From Streptomyces sp. CG 926 (lineage in GTDB: Bacteria > Actinomycetota > Actinomycetes > Streptomycetales > Streptomycetaceae), in assembly GCF_003148825.1 (NCBI RefSeq), contig NZ_QGGZ01000008.1, positions 186,001 to 250,000 on the forward strand: a stretch of DNA of 64,000 nt, written 5' to 3'. A model generated the notes under the pieces. It was not told where the DNA came from. It did no database searches and was given only the letters and a program-made list of their open reading frames with translations. How positions within the stretch are numbered: the stretch's first letter is position 1; every line of letters starts with the position of its first letter. The position numbers were made by a program, and so were the translations under genes. Shown one piece after another: positions 25,205-34,548 of this stretch.

Positions 25205-26296
25205 ATGCCCCGAGACAACATCAGCAAGCAGGACGAAGGTGGCGGCGTGACCACGTCGGAGATTCTCAGCGTTGCGGAGACGGGCGGCGGATCCGCCGTG
25301 CCGCTGCTGGAGGTCGACAACCTCCAGGTCGAGTTCAAGACCCGTGACGGGGTCGCCAAGGCCGTCAACGGCGTGAGCTACAGCGTCAGCGCCGGCGAGA
25401 CCCTCGCCGTGCTCGGCGAGTCCGGCTCCGGCAAGTCCGTCACCGCTCAGGCCATCATGGGCATCCTCGACAGCCCGCCCGGACGCGTGTCCGGCGGCGA
25501 GGTGCGCTTCCACGGCAAGGACATCCTCAAGATGTCCGACGAGGAGCGCCGCAAGCTCCGTGGCAACAAGATGGCGATGATCTTCCAGGACGCGCTGTCC
25601 TCCCTGAACCCGGTCTACTCGGTGGGCGACCAGCTCGGCGAGATGTTCCGGGTCCACCGGGGCGCGTCCAAGAAGGACGCGAAGCTCAAGGCCATCGAGC
25701 TCATGGACCGCGTGAAGATCCCCGCCGCCAAGGCGCGCGTGGGTGACTACCCGCACCAGTTCTCCGGCGGTATGCGCCAGCGCATCATGATCGCCATGGC
25801 GCTGGCCCTGGAGCCGGACCTGATCATCGCCGACGAGCCGACCACGGCTCTCGACGTGACCGTCCAGGCCCAGGTCATGGACCTGCTCGCGGAGCTCCAG
25901 CGCGAGATGAACATGGGCCTGATCCTGATCACCCACGACCTCGGCGTCGTCGCCGACGTCGCGGACAAGATCGCGGTCATGTACGCGGGCCGGATCGTCG
26001 AGACCGCTCCGGTCCACGAGATCTACAAGCGCCCGTCGCACCCGTACACCCGCGGCCTGCTCGACTCGATCCCGCGCCTGGACCAGAAGGGCCAGGAGCT
26101 CTACGCGATCAAGGGCCTGCCGCCCAACCTGCTCCGCATCCCCACGGGTTGCGCCTTCAGCCCCCGTTGCCCCAAGGCGCAGGACATCTGCCGCACCGAG
26201 ATCCCGGTGCTGCACCCGGTCACCGAGCAGGACGGCACCGAACTGCCCGGCCGCGGCAGCGCGTGCCACTTCTGGAAGGACCAGATCCATGGCTGA
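25205..26296 (+). CDS. Oligopeptide ABC transporter ATPase (DppD/OppD type)
   Basis: Walker A GESGSGKS, the signature FSGGMRQR, Walker B LIIADEP and the H-loop THDLG are intact, followed by the oligopeptide-transporter C-terminal domain with cysteines CAFSPRCPKAQDIC. It powers peptide import as a heterodimer with the next gene's ATPase. The start is ATG 25205 (363 residues) or, equally plausibly, GTG 25247. It lies 9 bp after the permease gene and overlaps the next gene by 8 nt. Confidence 0.93.
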   Translation: MPRDNISKQDEGGGVTTSEILSVAETGGGSAVPLLEVDNLQVEFKTRDGVAKAVNGVSYSVSAGETLAVLGESGSGKSVTAQAIMGILDSPPGRVSGGEVRFHGKDILKMSDEERRKLRGNKMAMIFQDALSSLNPVYSVGDQLGEMFRVHRGASKKDAKLKAIELMDRVKIPAAKARVGDYPHQFSGGMRQRIMIAMALALEPDLIIADEPTTALDVTVQAQVMDLLAELQREMNMGLILITHDLGVVADVADKIAVMYAGRIVETAPVHEIYKRPSHPYTRGLLDSIPRLDQKGQELYAIKGLPPNLLRIPTGCAFSPRCPKAQDICRTEIPVLHPVTEQDGTELPGRGSACHFWKDQIHG

Positions 26297-27341
26297 GCTC
26301 ACCAAGAACGCCACCGAGCGCGAGCCGATCCTCCAGGTCCGTAACCTGGTCAAGCACTTCCCGCTGACCCAGGGAATCCTGTTCAAGAAGCAGGTCGGCG
26401 CGGTCAAGGCCGTCGACGGGGTCTCCTTCGACCTCTACCAGGGCGAGACCCTCGGCATCGTCGGCGAGTCCGGCTGTGGCAAGTCCACGGTCGCCAAGCT
26501 CCTGATGAACCTGGAGCGGGCGACCGCGGGCGAGGTCTTCTACAAGGGCCAGGACATCAGCAAGCTGTCCGGCCGCGCGCTGAAGGCCGTGCGCCGCAAC
26601 ATCCAGATGGTCTTCCAGGACCCGTACACGTCGCTGAACCCGCGTATGACGGTCGGCGACATCATCGGGGAGCCCTACGAGATCCACCCCGAGGTGGCTC
26701 CCAAGGGCAACCGCCGGCAGAAGGTCCAGGAGCTCCTGGACGTCGTCGGTCTGAACCCGGAGTACATCAACCGGTACCCGCACCAGTTCTCCGGCGGTCA
26801 GCGCCAGCGCATCGGCATCGCCCGCGGCCTGGCCCTGCAGCCCGAGATCATCATCTGCGACGAGCCGGTCTCCGCGCTCGACGTATCGGTGCAGGCCCAG
26901 GTCATCAACCTGATGGAGAAGCTGCAGGACGAGTTCAACCTCTCCTACCTCTTCATCGCGCACGACCTCTCGATCGTCCGGCACATCTCGGACCGCGTGG
27001 GCGTCATGTACCTGGGCAAGATGGCGGAGATCGGCTCCGACGCCGAGATCTACGAGCACCCGACCCACCCGTACACCCAGGCGCTGCTGTCCGCCGTCCC
27101 GGTCCCGGACCCGGACGCGCGCGAGGGCCGCGAGCGCATCATCCTCACCGGTGACGTCCCGTCCCCGGCCAACCCGCCGTCGGGCTGCCGCTTCCGCACC
27201 CGCTGCTGGAAGGCCCAGGACAAGTGCTCCACCGAGGAGCCGCTGCTGGCGATCCCGGAGCGCTTCAAGGGCGTGAACACCCTGGCCGCGCACGAGTCCG
27301 CGTGCCACTTCGCCGAGGAGAAGGCCATCCTGGCCGTCTGA
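26289..27341 (+). CDS. Oligopeptide ABC transporter ATPase (DppF/OppF type)
   Basis: This 350-residue ATPase has Walker A GESGCGKS, signature FSGGQRQR, Walker B IIICDEP and the C-terminal cysteine pattern CRFRTRCWKAQDKC. Its ATG overlaps the stop of the preceding ATPase gene (ATGGCTGA), indicating translational coupling. The central part (residues about 96-185) is nearly identical, also at DNA level, to the paralogue at 33124. It ends the operon before a strong terminator. Confidence 0.94.
   Translation: MAELTKNATEREPILQVRNLVKHFPLTQGILFKKQVGAVKAVDGVSFDLYQGETLGIVGESGCGKSTVAKLLMNLERATAGEVFYKGQDISKLSGRALKAVRRNIQMVFQDPYTSLNPRMTVGDIIGEPYEIHPEVAPKGNRRQKVQELLDVVGLNPEYINRYPHQFSGGQRQRIGIARGLALQPEIIICDEPVSALDVSVQAQVINLMEKLQDEFNLSYLFIAHDLSIVRHISDRVGVMYLGKMAEIGSDAEIYEHPTHPYTQALLSAVPVPDPDAREGRERIILTGDVPSPANPPSGCRFRTRCWKAQDKCSTEEPLLAIPERFKGVNTLAAHESACHFAEEKAILAV
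26646..26830 (+). repeat. Near-identical segment shared with the paralogous dppF-type gene (copy 1)
   Basis: These 185 bp differ from 33454-33638 at only two synonymous positions, with two exactly identical blocks of 89 and 92 bp. Neighbouring parts of the two genes differ far more at third codon positions, which suggests recent gene conversion. Confidence 0.8.
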
Positions 27342-27360
27342 CCGACGCGTTCGTCCGAAA

Positions 27361-27404
27361 CGGCCGGCCCCCGGCGCCTCACGGCACCGGGGGCCGGCCG
27401 TTTT
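27361..27404 (+). terminator. Operon terminator with T4 tract
   Basis: A perfect 14-bp stem (CGGCCGGCCCCCGG / CCGGGGGCCGGCCG) with a 12-nt loop is followed by TTTT, 19 nt after the dppF stop. It closes the first peptide-transport operon. Confidence 0.9.
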
Positions 27405-27473
27405 CCACGCCCCGGGGCAGGGGCCCGGGGAAACCGGTTGCGCCCCCGGGAGCCCGGGCCGGACAGTGACGGA

Positions 27474-28400
27474 ATGACCCTCACCGTACGGCCCGCCGGT
27501 CCCGGGGACGCGTCCGACATCTGCGCCCTGCTCAATGCCGTGGACGTGATCGAGATCGGCCGCCCGGAGACCGATCTGGGCACCGTCGAGTCCGATCTCA
27601 ACGCCCCCGACGTGGACCTGGCCACCGATTCCTGGGTCGCCTTCCAGGACGGGAGACTCGTCGCCTACGCCCTCGTCTGGGCGGACTCCGGCCCGGGCCG
27701 CGTCGACGGGGACCACTACGTGCTGCCCGGCCACCACGAGGCCGCCCTCCTGCTGCTGGAGCACATGGAGGCCCGGGCCCGGGAGCTGTCCGCCGGACCC
27801 GGCGTCCTGAGACTCCAGCTCAACGTGAAGCCCACCCTCGACCTCTCCCTCCTCACCGGGCGCGGCTACCGCACCATCCGCCGCTACCAGGTGATGACCC
27901 GCTCCCTGTCCCCGGCGGCCGACCCGGCGCCGACCCCGCCGGCCGGACTCACCCTGCGGCACTGCGGCGACGACGAGGCCGATCGCCACCGGGCCCACGC
28001 GCTGATCGAGCGGACCTTCGCCGCGCACTTCGGCCATGTGGACCGCCCGTACGAGACCTGGCTGGACCACATGGACGGCCGCAAGCTGGACTGGTCCCTG
28101 GTGTGGATCGCAAGCCTGCCCGGCCACGGCGACGCGGCCGTGCTGCTCACCCGGGACGACCGGACGAGCATGGCCTGGGTCAGCCACATCGGCGTGACCG
28201 AGGAGGTACGCGGCCGGGGCATCGGCGGTTTCCTGCTCCGCCACTGCTTCGCCGTCTACGCGGCGCGCGGCCGGGACTCCGTGGGCCTCGGGGTGGACAC
28301 CCACAACGAGACCGGCGCGCTCGGGCTGTACGAGGCGCACGGGATGGGCCTGCACTACGCGGTCGACTCGTGGGAGCTGTCATTGCACCCCCAGGGGTGA
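27474..28400 (+). CDS. Tandem-GNAT acetyltransferase
   Basis: The 308-residue protein contains two GNAT folds. The C-terminal one is well conserved, with VSHIGVTEEVRGRGIGGFLL as motif A (acetyl-CoA pyrophosphate loop) and NETGALGLYEAHGM as motif B; the N-terminal copy is degenerate. Mycothiol synthase MshD has the same tandem architecture, and mshB lies 7 kb downstream, but the similarity seen here is not enough to call MshD. The ATG at 27474 has little ribosome site. The gene separates the two peptide-transporter operons and may be an independent insertion between the duplicated units. Confidence 0.8.
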   Translation: MTLTVRPAGPGDASDICALLNAVDVIEIGRPETDLGTVESDLNAPDVDLATDSWVAFQDGRLVAYALVWADSGPGRVDGDHYVLPGHHEAALLLLEHMEARARELSAGPGVLRLQLNVKPTLDLSLLTGRGYRTIRRYQVMTRSLSPAADPAPTPPAGLTLRHCGDDEADRHRAHALIERTFAAHFGHVDRPYETWLDHMDGRKLDWSLVWIASLPGHGDAAVLLTRDDRTSMAWVSHIGVTEEVRGRGIGGFLLRHCFAVYAARGRDSVGLGVDTHNETGALGLYEAHGMGLHYAVDSWELSLHPQG

Positions 28401-28506
28401 CAGGGGCGTGACGCGCGGGTGCAATCGGTCCAACCGGGAGTGTGCGAGGTCCTACATAGGGTGACATAGGCCCCTAAGCGAGTCTTGGGATCCTAGGAGG
28501 CACTCC

Positions 28507-30138
28507 ATGCGCGGAGCCACCCACGCCCAGTGGGCCGCATGTGCGGTGGCCGTCGCCCTCACGGCGACGGCCTGCGGCGGCGGTAGCGACAGCGGCGGAG
28601 GCGGCGGCGAGGCGGGCATCGTCAGCTCCTCGTGGGGTGACCCGCAGAACCCGCTGGAGCCCGCCAACACCAACGAGGTGCAGGGCGGCAAGGTTCTCGA
28701 CATGCTCTTCCGGGGCCTCAAGCGCTACGACCCGAAGACGGGCGAGGCCCTCGACATGGTCGCCGAGAAGATCGATACGACGGACAGTCAGAACTTCACC
28801 GTCACGCTGAAGGACGGCTGGAAGTTCAGCAACGACGAGCCGGTCACCGCGCAGTCCTTCGTCGACGCCTGGAACTACGGCGCGGACGTGCGCAACAAGC
28901 AGAACAACTCGCCGTTCTTCTCCGACATCGTCGGGTACGCGGACGTCCACCCCACCTCCGGCGAGCCCAAGGCCAAGACGATGTCGGGACTGGTCGTCAA
29001 GGACGCCAAGACCTTCACCGTCGCCCTGAAGAACAAGTTCTCCACGTGGCCCGAGACCCTCGGCTACCAGGCCTTCTCCCCCCTGCCCAAGGCCTTCTTC
29101 ACCGACCACGCCGGCTGGTTGGACAAGCCCATCGGCAACGGCCCCTACACGGTGGACTCGTACACCAAGGGCACCGGCATGAAGCTGCGCAAGTGGGACA
29201 CCTACCCCGGCCCGGACAAGGCGCAGAACGGCGGCGTGGACCTGAAGGTCTACACCGACAACAACACCGCCTACACCGACCTGATCTCCGGCAACCTCGA
29301 CCTCGTCGACGACATCCCGGCGCAGCAGCTCAAGAACGTCAAGAACGACCTCGGCGACCGGTACATCAACCAGCCCGCCCTCATCATCCAGACCCTGACC
29401 TTCCCGCTGTACGACCCGCAGTGGAACAAGGAAGGGATGGAGAACGTCCGGATCGGCATCTCCCGGGCCATCAACCGCGACGAGATCACCAAGCAGATCT
29501 TCCGTGAGACCCGCACCCCGGCCAAGGACTGGACCTCCCCGGCCCTCGGCGAGAAGGGCGGCTTCTCCTCCACGGTCTGCGGCGACGCCTGCGTCTACGA
29601 CCCGGCCGCGGCCAAGAAGCTCATCACGGACGCCGGCGGGCTCCCCGGCGGCAAGGTCACGCTGACCTCCAACGTGGACACCGGCTCGCACCGCGACTGG
29701 ATGGACGCCGTCTGCAACAGCATCAACAACGCGCTGGGCGAGGGCCCGGTCTGCACGGTCAACCCGATCGGCACCTTCGCGGACTTCCGTAACCAGCAGA
29801 GCAGCTTCAAGCTGACCGGCCCCTTCCGCTCCGGCTGGCAGGCCGACTACCCGCTGATCCAGAACTTCCTCCAGCCCCTCTACTACACCGGGGCCTCCTC
29901 CAACTACGGGAAGTTCAGCAACGCGGACTTCGACAAGCTCGTCGACGAGGCCAACCAGGAGAGCGACCCGGCCAAGGCCGTCGCGAAGTTCCAGGACTCC
30001 GAGAAGATCCTCGCCGCGCAGATGCCGGCCATCCCGCTCTGGTACCAGAACGGCAGCGCCGGTTACGCCGAGCGGCTCTCGGACGTGGCGCTCAACCAGT
30101 TCAGCGTCCCCGTGTACGACCAGATCAAGGTCGGCTGA
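28507..30138 (+). CDS. Oligopeptide-binding lipoprotein of the second importer
   Basis: This 543-residue family 5 solute-binding protein has a short signal peptide with the lipobox ALTATAC. It contains FRGLKRYDPKTGE, WKFSNDEPVTAQSFVDAWNY and FRSGWQADYPLIQNFLQPL, the usual peptide-binding pattern. Its ATG has AGGAGG 6 nt upstream. It heads the second five-gene operon, a paralogue of the one at 21471-27341, but this subunit has diverged more than the ATPases, suggesting a different peptide specificity. Confidence 0.92.
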   Translation: MRGATHAQWAACAVAVALTATACGGGSDSGGGGGEAGIVSSSWGDPQNPLEPANTNEVQGGKVLDMLFRGLKRYDPKTGEALDMVAEKIDTTDSQNFTVTLKDGWKFSNDEPVTAQSFVDAWNYGADVRNKQNNSPFFSDIVGYADVHPTSGEPKAKTMSGLVVKDAKTFTVALKNKFSTWPETLGYQAFSPLPKAFFTDHAGWLDKPIGNGPYTVDSYTKGTGMKLRKWDTYPGPDKAQNGGVDLKVYTDNNTAYTDLISGNLDLVDDIPAQQLKNVKNDLGDRYINQPALIIQTLTFPLYDPQWNKEGMENVRIGISRAINRDEITKQIFRETRTPAKDWTSPALGEKGGFSSTVCGDACVYDPAAAKKLITDAGGLPGGKVTLTSNVDTGSHRDWMDAVCNSINNALGEGPVCTVNPIGTFADFRNQQSSFKLTGPFRSGWQADYPLIQNFLQPLYYTGASSNYGKFSNADFDKLVDEANQESDPAKAVAKFQDSEKILAAQMPAIPLWYQNGSAGYAERLSDVALNQFSVPVYDQIKVG

Positions 30139-30169
30139 CCCACGCAACGGATCGATCCTGGAGCAGTCC

Positions 30170-31093
30170 ATGGGACGTTATGTGATCCGGCGGCTGCTCC
30201 AGATGATCCCGGTGTTCATCGGCAGCACGTTCCTGATCTTCTTCATGGTGTACGCGCTCGGTGACCCGGTCGCGGCCCTCTTCGGCGACAAGGCGCCCGA
30301 CCCCGCCACCGCGGCGCGCATCCGCAAGGACCTCTTCCTCGACCAGCCCCTGTGGAAGCAGTACCTGCACTACATGGGCCAGATCTTCCAGGGCGACTTC
30401 GGCACGGCCTTCAACGGCCAGCCGGTCACCGAGCTGATGGCGAGCGCCTTCCCCGTCACCCTGCGCCTGACCCTCGTGGCGATCTTCTTCGAGATCGTCA
30501 TCGGCATCACCCTCGGCGTGGTCAGCGGCCTGCGCCGCGGCAAGTCCGTCGACACCGGCGTGCTCGTGCTCACCCTCGTCGTCATCTCCGTGCCGACGTT
30601 CGTGACGGGCTATCTGCTCCAGTACCTCTTCGGCGTCAAATGGGGCTGGGTCCGGCCCACCGTCTCCCCGGACGCCCCCCTGAACGAGCTGATCCTGCCC
30701 GGCATCGTGCTCGCGCTGGTCTCCCTCGCCTACGTCACCCGGCTCTCGCGCACCTCCATCGCCGAGAACGTCAAGGCCGACTACGTGCGCACCGCCGTCG
30801 CCAAGGGGCTCCCGCGCCGCCGGGTCGTCACCCGGCACCTGCTGCGCAACTCGCTGATCCCCGTCATCACCTTCATCGGCACCGATATCGGCGCCCTGAT
30901 GGGCGGCGCCATCGTCACCGAGCGGATCTTCAACATCCACGGCGTCGGATACCAGCTCTACCAGGGCATCCTGCGCAACAACTCCCCGACGGTGGTCGGC
31001 TTCGTGACCATCCTCGTCATCGTCTTCCTGCTGGCGAACCTGCTCGTCGACCTGCTCTACGCGGTCCTGGACCCGAGGATCCGGTATGCCTGA
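30170..31093 (+). CDS. Second-operon peptide permease (DppB type)
   Basis: This 307-residue protein starts MGRYVIRRLLQMIPVFIGST and has six hydrophobic helices. The EAA loop DYVRTAVAKGLPRRRVVTRH is almost the same as in the paralogue at 23322. It lies 31 bp after the binding-protein gene with no hairpin between, unlike the first operon. It overlaps the next gene by 8 nt if that gene starts at 31086. Confidence 0.93.
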   Translation: MGRYVIRRLLQMIPVFIGSTFLIFFMVYALGDPVAALFGDKAPDPATAARIRKDLFLDQPLWKQYLHYMGQIFQGDFGTAFNGQPVTELMASAFPVTLRLTLVAIFFEIVIGITLGVVSGLRRGKSVDTGVLVLTLVVISVPTFVTGYLLQYLFGVKWGWVRPTVSPDAPLNELILPGIVLALVSLAYVTRLSRTSIAENVKADYVRTAVAKGLPRRRVVTRHLLRNSLIPVITFIGTDIGALMGGAIVTERIFNIHGVGYQLYQGILRNNSPTVVGFVTILVIVFLLANLLVDLLYAVLDPRIRYA

Positions 31094-32135
31094 CCCCGAG
31101 CGTCCCGAAGGGCCCGGCGGCTACGATCCCGTCGGGCCCCGCCCGCGCGAGGCGGTCTCCCCGACCGGCCAAGGGGGACCCATGGATCTGGCCATCGAGG
31201 CGGCCGAGAGCGTCGAGGGCATCGAGAAGACCGGCCCAGGGGGCGGGATCGGCCCCGGCGGGCTGTACCCATCAGCCGCCTCCGGCGGGCGGCCCCGCTC
31301 CCTGTGGTCCGACGCCTGGCACCAGCTGCGCCGCAACCCCGTCTTCATCATCTCCTCGCTGATGATCCTGTTCCTCGTGATCATCTCGATCTGGCCGCAG
31401 CTCATCGCGAGCGGCGACCCGCTCCAGTGCGACCTGTCCAAGTCGCAGCAGGGCTCCTCCCCGGGCCACCCGTTCGGCTACGACACCCAGGGCTGCGACG
31501 TGTACACCCGTACGGTCTACGGGGCCCGCGCCTCCATCACCGTGGGCGTCTGCGCCACCCTGGGCGCGGCCCTGCTCGGCTCGCTGCTCGGCGGGCTCGC
31601 CGGGTTCTTCGGCGGCTGGGGCGACGCGCTGCTCTCCCGGGTCGCCGACATCTTCTTCGGCATCCCCGTCGTCCTCGGCGGCCTGGTCTTCCTGTCCGTG
31701 GTCACCAGCACCACCGTCTGGCCGGTGGTCGGCTTCATCGTGCTCCTCGGCTGGCCGCAGATCGCCCGCATCGGCCGCGGCTCCGTCATCACCGCCAAAC
31801 AGAACGACTACGTCCAGGCCGCCCGGGCGCTGGGCGCCGGCAACGGCCGGATGATGCTCCGGCACGTGGCGCCCAACGCCGTCGCGCCCGTCATCGTCGT
31901 CGCCACCATCGCGCTGGGCACGTACATCGCCCTGGAAGCCACCCTGTCCTTCCTCGGCGTCGGCCTGCGCCCGCCCACCGTGTCCTGGGGCATCGACATC
32001 TCCAACGCGGCCTCACAGATCCGCAACGCCCCACACATGCTGCTCTGGCCGGCCGGCGCGCTGAGCCTGACCGTGCTCGCCTTCATCATGCTCGGCGACG
32101 CGGTGCGCGACGCCCTCGACCCCAAGCTGCGCTGA
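31086..32135 (+). CDS. Second-operon peptide permease (DppC type) with extended N-terminus
   Basis: The permease body contains NPVFIISSLMILFLVIISIW, FGYDTQGCDVYTR and the EAA loop DYVQAARALGAGNGRM, ending in DALDPKLR. As annotated (349 residues) it has an ~80-residue Gly/Pro-rich cytosolic tail, longer than in the paralogue. A second in-frame ATG at 31182 with AAGGGGG just upstream would shorten this tail by 32 residues and may be the true start. Confidence 0.9.
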   Translation: MPDPERPEGPGGYDPVGPRPREAVSPTGQGGPMDLAIEAAESVEGIEKTGPGGGIGPGGLYPSAASGGRPRSLWSDAWHQLRRNPVFIISSLMILFLVIISIWPQLIASGDPLQCDLSKSQQGSSPGHPFGYDTQGCDVYTRTVYGARASITVGVCATLGAALLGSLLGGLAGFFGGWGDALLSRVADIFFGIPVVLGGLVFLSVVTSTTVWPVVGFIVLLGWPQIARIGRGSVITAKQNDYVQAARALGAGNGRMMLRHVAPNAVAPVIVVATIALGTYIALEATLSFLGVGLRPPTVSWGIDISNAASQIRNAPHMLLWPAGALSLTVLAFIMLGDAVRDALDPKLR

Positions 32136-32147
32136 GGAGCCCCGCAC

Positions 32148-33131
32148 ATGCTGCTCGAAGTCCGCGACCTGCACGTGGAATTCAAGACGCGCGACGGAGT
32201 CGCCAAGGCCGTCAACGGCGTCAACTACTCGGTGGCCGAGGGCGAGACGCTGGCCGTGCTCGGTGAGTCGGGCTCCGGCAAGTCGGTCACCGCCCAGGCC
32301 GTGATGGGCATCCTCGACATGCCCCCGGGCCGGATCGCGGGCGGCGAGATCCTCTTCAAGGGCAAGGACCTCCTCAAGATGAAGGAGGAGGAGCGCCGCA
32401 AGGTCCGCGGCGCCGAGATGGCCATGATCTTCCAGGACGCGCTCTCCTCCCTGAACCCGGTGCTGAGCGTGGGCGCGCAGCTCGGCGAGATGTACGAGGT
32501 GCACCGCGGGATGTCCCGCAAGGCCGCCAAGGGCAAGGCCGTCGAGCTGATGGACCGGGTGAAGATCCCGGCGGCGAAGGAGCGGGTGGGGGACTACCCG
32601 CACCAGTTCTCGGGCGGTATGCGCCAGCGCATCATGATCGCCATGGCGCTGGCCCTGGAGCCCTCCCTGATCATCGCCGACGAGCCGACGACGGCCCTGG
32701 ACGTCACCGTCCAGGCCCAGGTGATGGACCTGCTGGCCGAGCTCCAGCGCGAGCTGAACATGGGCCTGATCCTGATCACCCACGACCTCGGCGTCGTCGC
32801 GGACGTCGCCGACAAGATCGCGGTGATGTACGCGGGCCGGATCGTCGAGGCGGCCCCGGTCCACGAGATCTACAAGGCGCCCGCGCACCCGTACACCCGC
32901 GGCCTGCTGGACTCGATCCCGCGCCTGGACCAGAAGGGCCAGGAGCTCTACGCCATCAAGGGCCTGCCGCCGAACCTGGTGGCCATCCCGCCCGGCTGCG
33001 CCTTCAACCCCCGCTGCCCGATGGCGCAGCCGGTGTGCCGCACCGACGTCCCGCCGCTGTACCGGGTGACCGACTCCCCGGTGGAGCGGACCAGCGCCTG
33101 CCACTTCTGGAAGGAGTGCCTCCATGGCTGA
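32148..33131 (+). CDS. Second-operon peptide ATPase (DppD type)
   Basis: This 327-residue ATPase has GESGSGKS, FSGGMRQR and LIIADEP, and the C-terminal cysteines CAFNPRCPMAQPVC. It lacks the ~35-residue N-terminal extension of the paralogue at 25205 but otherwise aligns along its whole length. The ATG has GAGGAG 8 nt upstream. Its 3' end overlaps the next gene by 8 nt, as in the first operon. Confidence 0.94.
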   Translation: MLLEVRDLHVEFKTRDGVAKAVNGVNYSVAEGETLAVLGESGSGKSVTAQAVMGILDMPPGRIAGGEILFKGKDLLKMKEEERRKVRGAEMAMIFQDALSSLNPVLSVGAQLGEMYEVHRGMSRKAAKGKAVELMDRVKIPAAKERVGDYPHQFSGGMRQRIMIAMALALEPSLIIADEPTTALDVTVQAQVMDLLAELQRELNMGLILITHDLGVVADVADKIAVMYAGRIVEAAPVHEIYKAPAHPYTRGLLDSIPRLDQKGQELYAIKGLPPNLVAIPPGCAFNPRCPMAQPVCRTDVPPLYRVTDSPVERTSACHFWKECLHG

Positions 33132-34197
33132 GTCCCTGCTGGAAGTGAAGGGCCTGGTCAAGCACTACCCGCTGACCCGGGGCATCGTCTTCCGCAAGCA
33201 GGTCGGCGCGGTCAAGGCCGTCGACGGGGTCTCCTTCGACCTGCGCGCCGGTGAGACGCTCGGCATCGTCGGTGAGTCCGGCTGCGGGAAGTCCACCGTG
33301 GCCAAGATGCTCGTCAATCTGGAGCGGCCGACGGCGGGCGCGATCTCGTACAAGGGCGAGGACATCACCAAGCTCTCGGGGCGCGCCCTGAAGGCCGTGC
33401 GCCGCAACATCCAGATGGTCTTCCAGGACCCGTACACCTCCTTGAACCCGCGCATGACGGTCGGCGACATCATCGGGGAGCCCTACGAGATCCACCCCGA
33501 GGTGGCTCCCAAGGGCAACCGCCGGCAGAAGGTCCAGGAGCTGCTCGACGTCGTCGGTCTGAACCCGGAGTACATCAACCGGTACCCGCACCAGTTCTCC
33601 GGCGGTCAGCGCCAGCGCATCGGCATCGCCCGCGGCCTCGCCCTGCAACCCGAGATCATCGTCGCCGACGAGCCGGTCTCGGCCCTGGACGTCTCCGTCC
33701 AGGCCCAGGTCGTCAACCTGCTGGACCGCCTGCAGAGCGAATTCGACCTGTCCTACGTCTTCATCGCGCACGACCTCTCGATCGTCCGGCACATCTCCGA
33801 CCGGGTGGCCGTCATGTACCTCGGCCGGATCGTCGAGATCGGCACCGACCGCCAGATCTACGAGCACCCGACCCACCCGTACACCCAGGCGCTGCTCTCG
33901 GCCGTCCCCGTCCCGGATCCGCAGGCCCGCGCGCACCGCGAGCGGATCATCCTCACCGGTGACGTGCCCTCCCCGGCCAACCCACCCTCGGGCTGCCCCT
34001 TCCGCACCCGCTGCTGGAAGGCCGAGCAGCGCTGCGCGGTGGAGGTTCCGCTGCTCGCGGTGCCGCAGGTCTTCCCCACGGGCCCGGCGGCGCATCCGTC
34101 GGCCTGCCACTTCGCGGCGGAGAAACAGGTGGTCCCGCCGTCGAACCAGCCGCCCCCGACACCCCCGCAGCCGGTGGATCCGCCGACGAAGGAGTAG
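33124..34197 (+). CDS. Second-operon peptide ATPase (DppF type)
   Basis: This 357-residue ATPase has GESGCGKS, FSGGQRQR, IIVADEP and the cysteine pattern CPFRTRCWKAEQRC. It differs from its paralogue at 26289 in having a proline-rich C-terminal tail of about 20 residues. The start overlaps the previous stop as ATGGCTGA, exactly as in the first operon, which supports whole-operon duplication. Confidence 0.94.
   Translation: MAESLLEVKGLVKHYPLTRGIVFRKQVGAVKAVDGVSFDLRAGETLGIVGESGCGKSTVAKMLVNLERPTAGAISYKGEDITKLSGRALKAVRRNIQMVFQDPYTSLNPRMTVGDIIGEPYEIHPEVAPKGNRRQKVQELLDVVGLNPEYINRYPHQFSGGQRQRIGIARGLALQPEIIVADEPVSALDVSVQAQVVNLLDRLQSEFDLSYVFIAHDLSIVRHISDRVAVMYLGRIVEIGTDRQIYEHPTHPYTQALLSAVPVPDPQARAHRERIILTGDVPSPANPPSGCPFRTRCWKAEQRCAVEVPLLAVPQVFPTGPAAHPSACHFAAEKQVVPPSNQPPPTPPQPVDPPTKE
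33454..33638 (+). repeat. Near-identical segment shared with the paralogous dppF-type gene (copy 2)
   Basis: This is the partner of 26646-26830; the two copies differ at two synonymous sites in 185 bp. Confidence 0.8.
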
Positions 34198-34548
34198 CCG
34201 CATACCGATCATTTCCGGCCACCGCTGTGTGCCGGGTGGGGGAGCGCCGGACGCCCCGGCAACTCCGTTTACGTGCGGGCAACTTGACCGTTTCTGCCCC
34301 GAGATCTGGGGCATGCAACCTGGATGCCGTGCGGCCGTGCGGGTGCCGACAGCCGGCCGGGGAGGCGTACAGCCTCGCCGGCCGGCCTCCCCGTGCCCCC
34401 ACTCATGCGCGGCATGCGCCCCTCGTGCTGCCGGATTTCGATCGATGCGCTGGTACGGATAGTTATGATCCGTAGCGCACGGTGGGTATGACTCCTGCTG
34501 AGCACGAATACGCGTACCGATGTCCGCTCGACGTGGAGGTGAAACGCC
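34198..34548. other. 351-bp spacer with hairpins and a probable promoter
   Basis: No gene is apparent. A hairpin at 34353-34385 (8-bp CCGGCCGG stem, inner AGGC/GCCT stem) may terminate the second importer operon. Nearer the next gene, TACGGAT (34454-34460) and ATCCGTA (34468-34474) form an inverted repeat with outer GCGC pairs. It overlaps TATGAT (34464-34469), a good -10 match, so the small membrane-protein gene may be controlled by an operator on its promoter. Confidence 0.5.

Noticed and set aside
21471..27341. Firm naming of the first importer as bldKA-E
   Set aside because: Location and gene set agree with bldK, but the subunit order and the presence of a second similar operon prevent certainty from sequence alone.
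27474..28400. mycothiol synthase mshD
   Set aside because: The tandem-GNAT architecture fits, but the N-terminal copy is degenerate and the gene is within a transporter region; the evidence is insufficient for this name.
28507..34197. Second importer as a horizontally acquired island
   Set aside because: Codon use matches the neighbours, subunits align with the first operon and there are no mobility genes; duplication explains it better.
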